A stretch of 49,763 bases of DNA from an uncultured Acidimicrobiales bacterium (GTDB taxonomy: Bacteria; Actinomycetota; Acidimicrobiia; Acidimicrobiales; SZUA-35). Under the pieces are notes generated by a model, which had not been told where the DNA came from, ran no database searches, and worked only from the letters and a program-made list of their open reading frames with translations. The position numbers and the translations under genes are program-made. Within the stretch, counting starts at the first letter, position 1; each line of letters begins with the position of its first letter. Shown piece by piece: positions 20,026 through 27,429 of this stretch. The stretch lies in assembly GCA_938029215.1 (NCBI GenBank), contig CALHFG010000059.1:1-49763 (forward strand), read 5' to 3'.

Positions 20026-20472
20026 CTAGTCGGCGAACTGGGCCTCGACGATGTGGCTGAGAAGCAGACTGAGCCACTGATAGACCGCGTAGGTATGTTC
20101 CTGCTCGGGGGCGGGAATCCAATTGTCGCTCTCTCCCACGTCGAGACTGGTCCCCAGTACTAGCCGTAGATCGTTTACGACTCGCATCCAAGCGTCGAGG
20201 GTCTCAGCGTCAACCTCGTCGTCCTCGGCGGTCTTTATCACGGTGTCCAATGAGTTGTGGCGTCCTTGCACCAGCTCGCTGCGCGCCAGGATCTGGTAGC
20301 CCGCGTCTTTTTCTGGGTCGTCGGAGTATGCGGTGGGAAACAGCCGCGTGAGATTCGGGTTGTCGGCCTCTAGTTCGTCGTCCAGTTGGGAGGCAAGATC
20401 GACAACGGTTTGTCGGAGGACGTCGGGGACATCGAAGATGAACCGATCCTCATCGATTCGGATGACGAGCAT
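20026..20472 (-). CDS. DUF2017 family protein
   Basis: This 148-aa acidic helical protein belongs to DUF2017, a family found next to clpS in actinobacteria. It begins MLVIRIDEDRFIFDVPD and ends with WLSLLLSHIVEAQ. The ATG shares bases with the clpS stop codon (TAATG), so translation is coupled. Its function is unknown; the constant clpS link suggests a part in ClpS/ClpP adaptor control, which is inference. A longer frame runs upstream through clpS but is only its shadow. Confidence 0.88.
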   Translation of the reverse strand: MLVIRIDEDRFIFDVPDVLRQTVVDLASQLDDELEADNPNLTRLFPTAYSDDPEKDAGYQILARSELVQGRHNSLDTVIKTAEDDEVDAETLDAWMRVVNDLRLVLGTSLDVGESDNWIPAPEQEHTYAVYQWLSLLLSHIVEAQFAD

Positions 20473-20762
20473 TACCCCTCGGCCTTTTCCATGGTGGCCC
20501 AGAGACCGTATCCATGCAGTTTGTGTACATCGGACTCTGCTTCTGCACGGGTTCCTGTGCTCACGATCGCCCGACCCTTTTCGTGGACATCCAGCATGAG
20601 TTGGGTCGCCTTTTCGAGGCTGAATCCAAACAGTTTCTGAAGAACGAGCGTCACGTAGGACATGAGGTTGATGGGATCGTTCCAGACCAAAACCTGCCAC
20701 GGACGATCGACGTCTACTTCTTCGTCGGTACCGGGCTCGACGACCTCCATGGGCGCAGTCAT
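20472..20762 (-). CDS. clpS: ATP-dependent Clp protease adaptor ClpS
   Basis: ClpS delivers N-degron substrates to the ClpC/ClpA protease. The 96-aa protein has the core VLVWNDPINLMSYVTLVLQK, with the NDP-N binding pocket, and VHEKGRAIVSTGTRAEAE. The start at 20762 is preferred because it overlaps the ctaA stop as ATGA. A longer upstream frame exists but overlaps ctaA. Co-transcription with haem A synthase is unusual. Confidence 0.95.
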   Translation of the reverse strand: MTAPMEVVEPGTDEEVDVDRPWQVLVWNDPINLMSYVTLVLQKLFGFSLEKATQLMLDVHEKGRAIVSTGTRAEAESDVHKLHGYGLWATMEKAEG

Positions 20763-21658
20763 GCGGTCACCTGTATCAGGGGTGGTTTCGGTTGGGGGAT
20801 AGGAGCTTCTTGGTCGCGGTGCCAAAGGAACAACCACACCGTGAAACACCAGACCACGATTGACCCGACGATGTGGAGCTGAACCAGAGCCGGCGGCACC
20901 CCGTTGAAGTACTGGAGGTATCCCAACGCTCCCTGGGCGAGGCTGGCGGTCAGCAGTCCACGGAGCGGTCGACTCAGACGACCCGATTTAGCCTGCTGGA
21001 CCGCGATGATCACTGTGATCCCCACGAAGACCCAAACGGTGACGCTATGGATTCTGGCCACTTGGGTGAGGTCGAATGGCATCCGGTCGGCACGTGCGTC
21101 GCCGCTGTTGGGGCCGGTGCCGGTGACGATGGTGCCGGTAACCAAAACGGCGAGTCCAAAGAGAAGGTGGCTCAGGTGCATGACGCTCTGGGGTGGAGAG
21201 CCGCGGGAGTGATCGAGCCTCTCGGGGTCGGCGTACTGGTACAGGACGACTGCGTTGGCCAACAGGAACATCGAGAGCAAGAAGTGCACCGTGACCGACA
21301 CCGGAGCCAGATGTAGTTCAACAACGAACGCTCCAACGATGATCTGGGCGATCACGCCTGCCACCAGACCCCAGGCGAGTCGAATCAACTTCTGGTCACG
21401 AGGGCGACGCCAGTACGCGGCGAGCACGGCGGCGACAACAGCCGCTGAAACGACGCCGGTGAAGAGGCGGTTTCCGAACTCGACCCACCCGTGAAAGGAC
21501 CACTCCGGTGCCAGGGAGTCCTCGGTGCAGGTTGGCCAGTCGGAGCATCCGAGCCCGCTGGAGGTCAAGCGCACCGCAGCGCCTGAGACGATGATGACGG
21601 CCAGCATGAGGCCGGCACCGAACACCACACGTCGATACTGAGCGGGCGTCACCGACAT
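20759..21658 (-). CDS. ctaA: Haem A synthase (CtaA/COX15)
   Basis: CtaA oxidises haem O to haem A for the aa3-type oxidase encoded downstream on the other strand. The 299-aa protein has about eight membrane helices. It shows SSGLGCSDWPTC near the N-terminus and haem-ligand histidines in helices (VELHLAPVSVTVH, MHLSHLLFG, ARIHSVTVW, QLHIVGSIVVW). Its start is preceded by TAGAAT at seven bases and no Shine-Dalgarno sequence. It lies 34 bp after ctaB, which could also read through. Confidence 0.94.
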   Translation of the reverse strand: MSVTPAQYRRVVFGAGLMLAVIIVSGAAVRLTSSGLGCSDWPTCTEDSLAPEWSFHGWVEFGNRLFTGVVSAAVVAAVLAAYWRRPRDQKLIRLAWGLVAGVIAQIIVGAFVVELHLAPVSVTVHFLLSMFLLANAVVLYQYADPERLDHSRGSPPQSVMHLSHLLFGLAVLVTGTIVTGTGPNSGDARADRMPFDLTQVARIHSVTVWVFVGITVIIAVQQAKSGRLSRPLRGLLTASLAQGALGYLQYFNGVPPALVQLHIVGSIVVWCFTVWLFLWHRDQEAPIPQPKPPLIQVTA

Positions 21659-21665
21659 AGAGGCG

Positions 21666-21671
21666 ATTCTA
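21666..21671 (-). promoter_or_regulatory. -10 element of leaderless ctaA promoter
   Basis: TAGAAT on the minus strand ends seven bases before the ctaA ATG, within the short gap after ctaB. It would allow ctaA-clpS-DUF2017 to be transcribed without ctaB. Confidence 0.45.
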
Positions 21672-21692
21672 ACGGTGCAGCCCGAGGGCGAG

Positions 21693-22589
21693 CTAGCCGA
21701 GGATCAGGACGTCGATCGCCATGGCCGCGAACACGACGGTCAGATGCGTAATGCTGAACGCGAAGTACTTGATGGCCTTCTTGTCGACCGTGCTTTCGTC
21801 TTGTTCGCGAAGAAGGTCGACCGCGCCGTAAATAAACCACAACCCGATCACGATGCTGGCGGCCCCATAGATCCAGCCCAGATTGGCGACCGGCCACAGG
21901 AGCAGGGTCGCGGCAAAGACGGCTACCGAGTAGATGAGGATCTGCTGGGCGGTTTTGCGGTGCCCAACGACGCTGGGCAACATCGGCACCGAAGCTTTGC
22001 CGTAGTCGCCGCTGTAGCGGATGGCGAGAGCCCAGAAGTGTGGAGGAGTCCACAGGAAGACAATGAGGAACATGAGCCACGGTGCCCACCCCAGCGAGCC
22101 CGTGACCGCGGCCCAACCAATCAACGGGGGCGCGGCTCCTGCTGCGCCTCCGATCACGATGTTCTGCTTGGTGCTTCGCTTGAGTCCGATGGTGTAAACA
22201 AAGACGTAGAACAGGCACGCCGCCAGCGCTAAGACTGCGGCGAGCACATTGACTGCGACCGCGAGGAACACGACGGCAATGGCCTCGATGGCGATCGCGA
22301 ACCACAGGGCTTCCCCCGGGGCGATTTCGCCTGTGACCAGGGGCCGGTTGGCAGTCCGGTCCATCTCTCCGTCGATGTCACGATCGATATACATATTGAG
22401 GGCATTGGCGCCCCCTGCGGAAAGCGTTCCACCGGCGACGGTGGCAACGATGAGCCACAGCGATGGGAGACCTCGTTCGGCGACCACCATGGCGGGAACG
22501 GTAGAAACCAGCAAAAGTTCGATAATTCGCGGCTTGGTGAGAGCAATAAACGCTGCGGCGCGGGATCGGGTGGGGGCGGCAGCGAGCAT
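21693..22589 (-). CDS. ctaB: Protohaem IX farnesyltransferase (haem O synthase)
   Basis: CtaB adds a farnesyl chain to haem B, the step before CtaA. This UbiA-superfamily membrane protein has about nine helices, the Asp-rich motif NMYIDRDIDGEMDRT and the second conserved loop GLKRSTKQN. The start at 22589 (MLAAAPTRSR) gives 298 aa; the frame is open to 22673, and no good ribosome-binding site decides between them. It is divergent from the oxidase cluster across about 220 bp that must hold both promoters. Confidence 0.94.
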   Translation of the reverse strand: MLAAAPTRSRAAAFIALTKPRIIELLLVSTVPAMVVAERGLPSLWLIVATVAGGTLSAGGANALNMYIDRDIDGEMDRTANRPLVTGEIAPGEALWFAIAIEAIAVVFLAVAVNVLAAVLALAACLFYVFVYTIGLKRSTKQNIVIGGAAGAAPPLIGWAAVTGSLGWAPWLMFLIVFLWTPPHFWALAIRYSGDYGKASVPMLPSVVGHRKTAQQILIYSVAVFAATLLLWPVANLGWIYGAASIVIGLWFIYGAVDLLREQDESTVDKKAIKYFAFSITHLTVVFAAMAIDVLILG

Positions 22590-22809
22590 GGAAGGAAAAG
22601 CGTACCGCTGCTCGGCTTCAGCTTGACGAGTCAAACACCACACAGTTCGCCGGTGGAGCTCTACCGTGAACACCGACCGGGAGACTGAAAATGAGAAATG
22701 ACAATCTGGAGGCGAAGTTTCCGAGTTCAGGGCGTGCGGGGTTACAGTGTGTGCCGTTCATGCCGCGGTTGGTCGCGCCCGATTCAAAAGCCTTTGAGGT
22801 CCTGTCTTA

Positions 22810-24492
22810 ATGTCCAACGAATCCGCTGAAACCGGTCTGTTCGATCGAACAATTGGTACCGGTGACCACAAGACCGTCGGTCGGCTGTGGATCTTTGCCG
22901 GCCTTGGTATGGGCCTGGTGGCTCTCGTTCTGCGACTCGTCGTAGCCCTGGAGCAACTCGACACCGGTTCTGTCTCCATGCTCGAAGATGTTAACGAGCT
23001 CGTTCAGGTCTGGTCTATGAGCCGTGACCTGCTGATCTTCGGCGGCGTCGTCTCCGTCCTGGTCGGTATCGCCACCTTCATCGTTCCACTGCAGGTCGGT
23101 TCCAGCTCGATCGCCTTTCCTCGGGGAGCCGCAGCGGCGTTCTGGATGTGGGAGGCCTCGGTCGCCATGCTGATCGCCGCGTATATCGGCAATGGTGGAC
23201 CCGGCGGCGGCACCCGGGACTTCGTGGTGCTTTGGACCTTTGCTCTCGGCGGAATGATGATCTCGCTCGTTTGGGCGCTGATCTGCATTGCTACCACGGT
23301 CATTGGAGCCCGAGCCCCCGGGATGAGGCTCGAAATGGTGCCGCTCACCTCGTGGACCTTCTTGGTGTTTGCGCTTCTCGGCATTCTCACCGTCCCGATC
23401 CAGGTAGGCCAGCTCATCATCTCGTTCCTCGATGTTCGTGGTGACTACCTCAGCCTGGTCGACACCACGTCACTGGCCAGTGTCATGGACACCATCACGC
23501 TCGCCCCCTCGATCTACTGGCTCGCTATCCCTGTTCTCGGCATCGCACTCGACACCATTTCGGTCCACAGTGGGCGGCCGCTTCGGTTCCACCGGTCGAC
23601 GATGGTGGCTACAGGCCTCCTCACCCTTACCGCCTTTGGTGCAGATGTCACCTCGTTCGGGCGGCGAATCGCCGGCACCGACGGTGTGAACGCCACCGAT
23701 TTCAACAACGGCCTGATGGTGATCGCTCTTCTGTTGAGCGTCTTGCCAATCCTCGGCGCCCTGGCACTCGGAGGCGAGAGCCTCAAGTCCGGACGGCCTG
23801 CCATGGGAATTCCCCTCGGTTCTGCTCTTGTCTCGGGACTCTTACTCCTCGCCGGGTCTGTGGTGGCTTTGCTGGGAACCATCGAGCCAATCGTTGGCTT
23901 CATCGTCAACGTCAATAACTCGGCTACCGGTGCCAACGACGTGCCCGACTTGCCCGACGCGCTCACCTTGAACGGGACAACCTTCAACGCTGGCATCACG
24001 GCATTGATCGTCACCGCAGCCCTCGTTGCAGGCTTGGCGGGCATCAGCCATTGGGGTCACAAGATCTGGGGTCGCCAGATGAACCAGGGTCTGGGATCGC
24101 TCGCGCTGCTCTCGATGGCAGGTGGCGGTGCGCTGTGGGCTGTTGGAGAAATTCTTGGTGGTTTGGGTGATCAGCCCGCTCTGCCGGTCGTCGCCGACAC
24201 CGATGGAATCGCATCCGTTGGCAATCTGCTGGTGCTGGTCGGTGTCGCTGGCCTCGCCGCCGGTGTTGCCATGACCCTTCTGATGGCCGTCGGCGCTGGA
24301 CTGCTCAAGTCTGGGTCCGAAACCGAGCCCTGGACTGGAAGCACCCTCGAATGGATGACACAGAGTCCGCCGAGCTACGCGAACTTTGACCGCCAACCCA
24401 CCGTGAACAGCGCCTACCCGCTGATCACCATGGACGATTCCGCCAGCGACATCGAAGTTGCCGCACCCGTTACTGAGGAGGTGTCGGTATGA
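22810..24492 (+). CDS. Cofactor-free homologue of cytochrome c oxidase subunit I
   Basis: The 560-aa polytopic membrane protein (12 or more helices) is clearly related to the true subunit I at 27430. Both share DHK near the N-terminus, PLQVG plus AFPR after helix II, RAPGM, and a matching C-terminal signature (PWTGSTLEWMTQSPPSYANFD against PWDARTIEWSIQSPTPEHNFD). All six haem and copper histidines are replaced: the TMHG position reads SMSR (S71), HPEVY reads APSIY (232-236), the HH pair region reads GADVTSF, and HFH aligns with AGI (394-396). It cannot bind haem a, haem a3 or CuB in the usual way. It overlaps the next gene as ATGA. Its role is unknown; a structural or regulatory oxidase partner is one possibility. 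Confidence 0.85.
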   Translation: MSNESAETGLFDRTIGTGDHKTVGRLWIFAGLGMGLVALVLRLVVALEQLDTGSVSMLEDVNELVQVWSMSRDLLIFGGVVSVLVGIATFIVPLQVGSSSIAFPRGAAAAFWMWEASVAMLIAAYIGNGGPGGGTRDFVVLWTFALGGMMISLVWALICIATTVIGARAPGMRLEMVPLTSWTFLVFALLGILTVPIQVGQLIISFLDVRGDYLSLVDTTSLASVMDTITLAPSIYWLAIPVLGIALDTISVHSGRPLRFHRSTMVATGLLTLTAFGADVTSFGRRIAGTDGVNATDFNNGLMVIALLLSVLPILGALALGGESLKSGRPAMGIPLGSALVSGLLLLAGSVVALLGTIEPIVGFIVNVNNSATGANDVPDLPDALTLNGTTFNAGITALIVTAALVAGLAGISHWGHKIWGRQMNQGLGSLALLSMAGGGALWAVGEILGGLGDQPALPVVADTDGIASVGNLLVLVGVAGLAAGVAMTLLMAVGAGLLKSGSETEPWTGSTLEWMTQSPPSYANFDRQPTVNSAYPLITMDDSASDIEVAAPVTEEVSV

Positions 24493-25124
24493 CCGACGTT
24501 TCAGTCTTCCAGGCCGTCACCGATTCGGCTCCGGCCGCCCAGGTTGCTCGCCCGCGGCTCCAAGTTGTCGGCACCGCCTTGGCAAGCGCCGCGGCGTTCA
24601 TGGGTTTCCTCGGCATGATCGGCCTGTATATCGCCTACCGCCAAGATGTCCGAGCCACCGGGGCCACGTGGCTGCCCGATGGCGTCGTGATCCCGCTGAC
24701 CCAACCCAACATGATGCTCGCCACCTGGAGCCTGTCGGGCGTGGTGGTTATCTGGGCACTGTTCGCAATGAAGAACGACGACCGGGCAAATACCTTCATC
24801 GCCATCGGCTTTGTGATGGTGCTCGGGTTCGCCTACATCGCCCAAACCGGCTACCTGCTCTCCCTGATGGACATGCCATTGTTCCCCACCGGCGGTGAAG
24901 CGCTCGATGTTCTCAACCGGCCGCCGCTGTTCTACGGAATCATCGGAACCCACATCGTCATGACCCTCGTGGCCATGGGATATCTTGCCGCCATGGGCCT
25001 CCGGGCCGTCGGCGGTCAGTACAACGCAAAGGACCTCGAAGGGCTCTATGGAGCCGCCTTCTTCTGGTTCACCACCTACGCCGCATACCTCGTCATGTGG
25101 TACGTCATCTACATCACCAAGTGA
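24489..25124 (+). CDS. Cytochrome c oxidase subunit III-like membrane protein
   Basis: This 211-aa protein has about five helices. Its C-terminal half is alignable with the true subunit III at 29400: YGIIGTHIVMTLVAMGYL against TGFHGAHVTGGLIMLGSL, and a closing helix YAAYLVMWYVIYITK against DIVWVLIFTIVYLIP. The conserved YWHFVD of subunit III reads FWFTTY here. It is translationally coupled to the cofactor-free subunit I homologue, so the two probably form a paralogous I-III pair. Function is not known. Confidence 0.8.
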   Translation: MTDVSVFQAVTDSAPAAQVARPRLQVVGTALASAAAFMGFLGMIGLYIAYRQDVRATGATWLPDGVVIPLTQPNMMLATWSLSGVVVIWALFAMKNDDRANTFIAIGFVMVLGFAYIAQTGYLLSLMDMPLFPTGGEALDVLNRPPLFYGIIGTHIVMTLVAMGYLAAMGLRAVGGQYNAKDLEGLYGAAFFWFTTYAAYLVMWYVIYITK

Positions 25125-25134
25125 GGGTCTGACG

Positions 25135-25965
25135 TTGTTTACTACAGGTCCCAAGTACCTCATCGCACTGTCGGTTACCGCCTGGATATCGGCGATCGCC
25201 TACGGCTTGATCACCGGCGGTGATTTCGTCGGTGTGCTCTCCTACGGCTTTAAGGGTGGTGTGGGCGAGCACCTCGGCTACACCCTGCTGCACGGCGTGT
25301 TCGGCATTACCGCCGTTCTGGCCGGCGTTCTCTTTGCCAACCGCGATGGAGAAGCCGAAACGTTGGCTCGTCTCGCAGGAACCGATGTCGTGCCCGAGGT
25401 TAAGCCTCCATCGGCTCCGTCCTACTGGGGAGCCCTCGCTGCCGTTGGTGTGGCTTGCCTGATGCTGGGCGTGGCTATCTCGGTCGTGTTCCTCTACCTG
25501 GGTCTCGCCATCTTGTTCGTCGTTGCGATCGAGTGGTTGGCACTCGCTTGGTCTGACCGGGCCACCGGCGATGCCCAAACCAACGCCAACATCAAGGATC
25601 GCATCCTGGGTCCAATCGAAGTCCCGATGCTCGGCTCGTTGGCAATCGCTTCCATGATGATCGGTGTTTCCAGGGTCTTCCTGGCCGCCGGCAAGATCGG
25701 TGCCGTGGTCGCCGGTGGCATCCTGGCGACGCTCATCTTTGGTGCTGCGGTGCTGCTCGCCCAGACCGATGCTCCTAAGAAGTTCATCTCAGCATCCGTT
25801 GCTGGACTGGCCGCGCTCGTCATTGGCGGCGGTGTCGTCGGCGCCATTGTTGGACCGGCCCCGATTCACGGTCACGATGAAGAACACGAAGGTGATCACT
25901 CAGACGAAGACGATCACTCCGGAGCCGGAGAGTCCACCGAAGAGGGATTGTTAATAAATGACTGA
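25135..25965 (+). CDS. Polytopic membrane protein with His/Asp/Glu-rich tail
   Basis: I do not recognise the family. The 276-aa protein has about seven hydrophobic helices (the first begins YLIALSVTAW, the last is in LAALVIGGGVVGAIVG). It ends in a charged tail with HGHDEEHEGDHSDEDDHSG, likely metal-binding. The start is a TTG at 25135 with GAGGG at 25124-25128. It follows the subunit III-like gene by ten bases and overlaps ctaC by eight, so it is in the same transcript. It could be a third component of the cofactor-free module. Confidence 0.75.
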   Translation: MFTTGPKYLIALSVTAWISAIAYGLITGGDFVGVLSYGFKGGVGEHLGYTLLHGVFGITAVLAGVLFANRDGEAETLARLAGTDVVPEVKPPSAPSYWGALAAVGVACLMLGVAISVVFLYLGLAILFVVAIEWLALAWSDRATGDAQTNANIKDRILGPIEVPMLGSLAIASMMIGVSRVFLAAGKIGAVVAGGILATLIFGAAVLLAQTDAPKKFISASVAGLAALVIGGGVVGAIVGPAPIHGHDEEHEGDHSDEDDHSGAGESTEEGLLIND

Positions 25966-27418
25966 ACACATTCCCGACGCGAGTTGTGAGTCGGCACGAA
26001 CCGGTGAGAACATGACGCTTGTGAAATCCCGCACAATCTCCCTGAAGGGTCTGCGGACACCCGCGATCCTTGGATCCGGTGCCCTCTTCTTGGCCGCGTG
26101 CGCCGACGAGAGCAAGCCGCTCAATACGTTCAACCCTGAAGGCCCGCGCGCCGAGGCCATCGACAACCTGATGGCTCCGATCTGGTGGCTTGCCTACGTC
26201 ATTGGCTTCCTCGTCGTGATCGGCGGCGTAGTCCTCGCTGTCAAGAACCGCGTAAAGCCTGAAGACTTCGACTACGACGATCTGCCCGAGCAGGTCCACG
26301 GCAACCCCACCCTCGAGTGGGCCTGGACCGCGGCTCCTGCCATCCTGTTGGCGGGAATCTCCTGGCTTACCGTCAACGCCATTTGGGATCTAGAAGACCG
26401 CAACACCCCCGGCGGCGGCATCGCAGCATGCGGCAGCGAGGGTGACCTCGACGTGCTGGTCATCGGTCAGCAGTGGTGGTGGGAGTACCGCTACGACGTT
26501 GATTGCGACGGCTTCTTCGAAGACGTTGACGGCGATGGGTTTGCCAACAGCACCGACGTCTGGGACGACCACGACGCCGAGTGGCCGCTGGAGATCGCGC
26601 TCGACGATGACGACGTATCCGTGGCAAACGAGTTGGTCATTCCTGCCGGTCAGCAGATCGACCTCACCATCACGTCCCGAGACGTGATCCACAGTTTCTG
26701 GGTGCCCCGTCTCAATGGCAAGAAAGACGCCGTACCTGGTCGTCTGCACTTCTGGAACTTCGAAGCTGATGCGCCCGGAGAATTCACGGGCTGGTGCACC
26801 GAGTACTGCGGCCTCTCTCATGCCCGGATGCGCATGAACACCATTGCACTTCCCCAGGCCGAGTTCGACGAGTGGCTCGCCAACCAGAGCAACGTTGCCG
26901 ATATCCCCAGTGAGGGCTCCGAGGCTGCCGCCGGCCGCGAAACATTCCAGCAACAGTGCGCCAGCTGCCACATCGTTTGGGAAGAGGGCATTGGCAAGGA
27001 CCTCTCGTACACCGGCGAGCGTAACGATGGTGATCCCGAGCGCCAGGGCCGTGACTTCGAGGCATCCGAACTGGCGGCGCTCGCGGCACCCAACCTCACC
27101 CACTTTGCGTCCCGGTCGGTTATGGCAGGTGCCATTTACAGCACCTACGTGGGCCTCGATGCCAACGACAACGATCTCAGCGATCCAGACAAACGGGCCA
27201 TCCTCGATGCCTATAACGAACTGGCCGAAGAGATCGACGCCGACGACGACACCCGCGATTCGTTGCGGTGGAACCGGGCCCAGCTCAAGCGGTGGATCAA
27301 GAACGCACCAAGCCAGAAGGACATGGATCCTGAAGCGGGACTGGGTATGCCTGCGTTCCCCGGTCTCTCCGACGAAGACGTCGACAACATCATCGCCTAC
27401 CTCGCCACGCTCGATTAG
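25958..27418 (+). CDS. ctaC: Cytochrome c oxidase subunit II with fused cytochrome c (caa3 type)
   Basis: Subunit II accepts electrons at CuA and passes them to subunit I. Numbering is from 25958. Lipobox LAAC gives Cys48, and helices lie at about 73-94 and 123-141. QQWWWEY is at 171-177. The CuA ligands are H245, C280, E282, C284, H288 and M291. A cytochrome c domain follows with CASCH (334-338) and a likely axial Met464 in GMPAF. Two oddities: an Asp-rich EF-hand-like insert (180-207) sits inside the CuA domain, and the cytochrome domain has an acidic insert (about 400-435). A start at 26012 (MTLVKSRTISLKG) would give a tidier 30-residue signal peptide. Confidence 0.96.
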   Translation: MTEHIPDASCESARTGENMTLVKSRTISLKGLRTPAILGSGALFLAACADESKPLNTFNPEGPRAEAIDNLMAPIWWLAYVIGFLVVIGGVVLAVKNRVKPEDFDYDDLPEQVHGNPTLEWAWTAAPAILLAGISWLTVNAIWDLEDRNTPGGGIAACGSEGDLDVLVIGQQWWWEYRYDVDCDGFFEDVDGDGFANSTDVWDDHDAEWPLEIALDDDDVSVANELVIPAGQQIDLTITSRDVIHSFWVPRLNGKKDAVPGRLHFWNFEADAPGEFTGWCTEYCGLSHARMRMNTIALPQAEFDEWLANQSNVADIPSEGSEAAAGRETFQQQCASCHIVWEEGIGKDLSYTGERNDGDPERQGRDFEASELAALAAPNLTHFASRSVMAGAIYSTYVGLDANDNDLSDPDKRAILDAYNELAEEIDADDDTRDSLRWNRAQLKRWIKNAPSQKDMDPEAGLGMPAFPGLSDEDVDNIIAYLATLD

Positions 27419-27429
27419 GAACCACTGAA

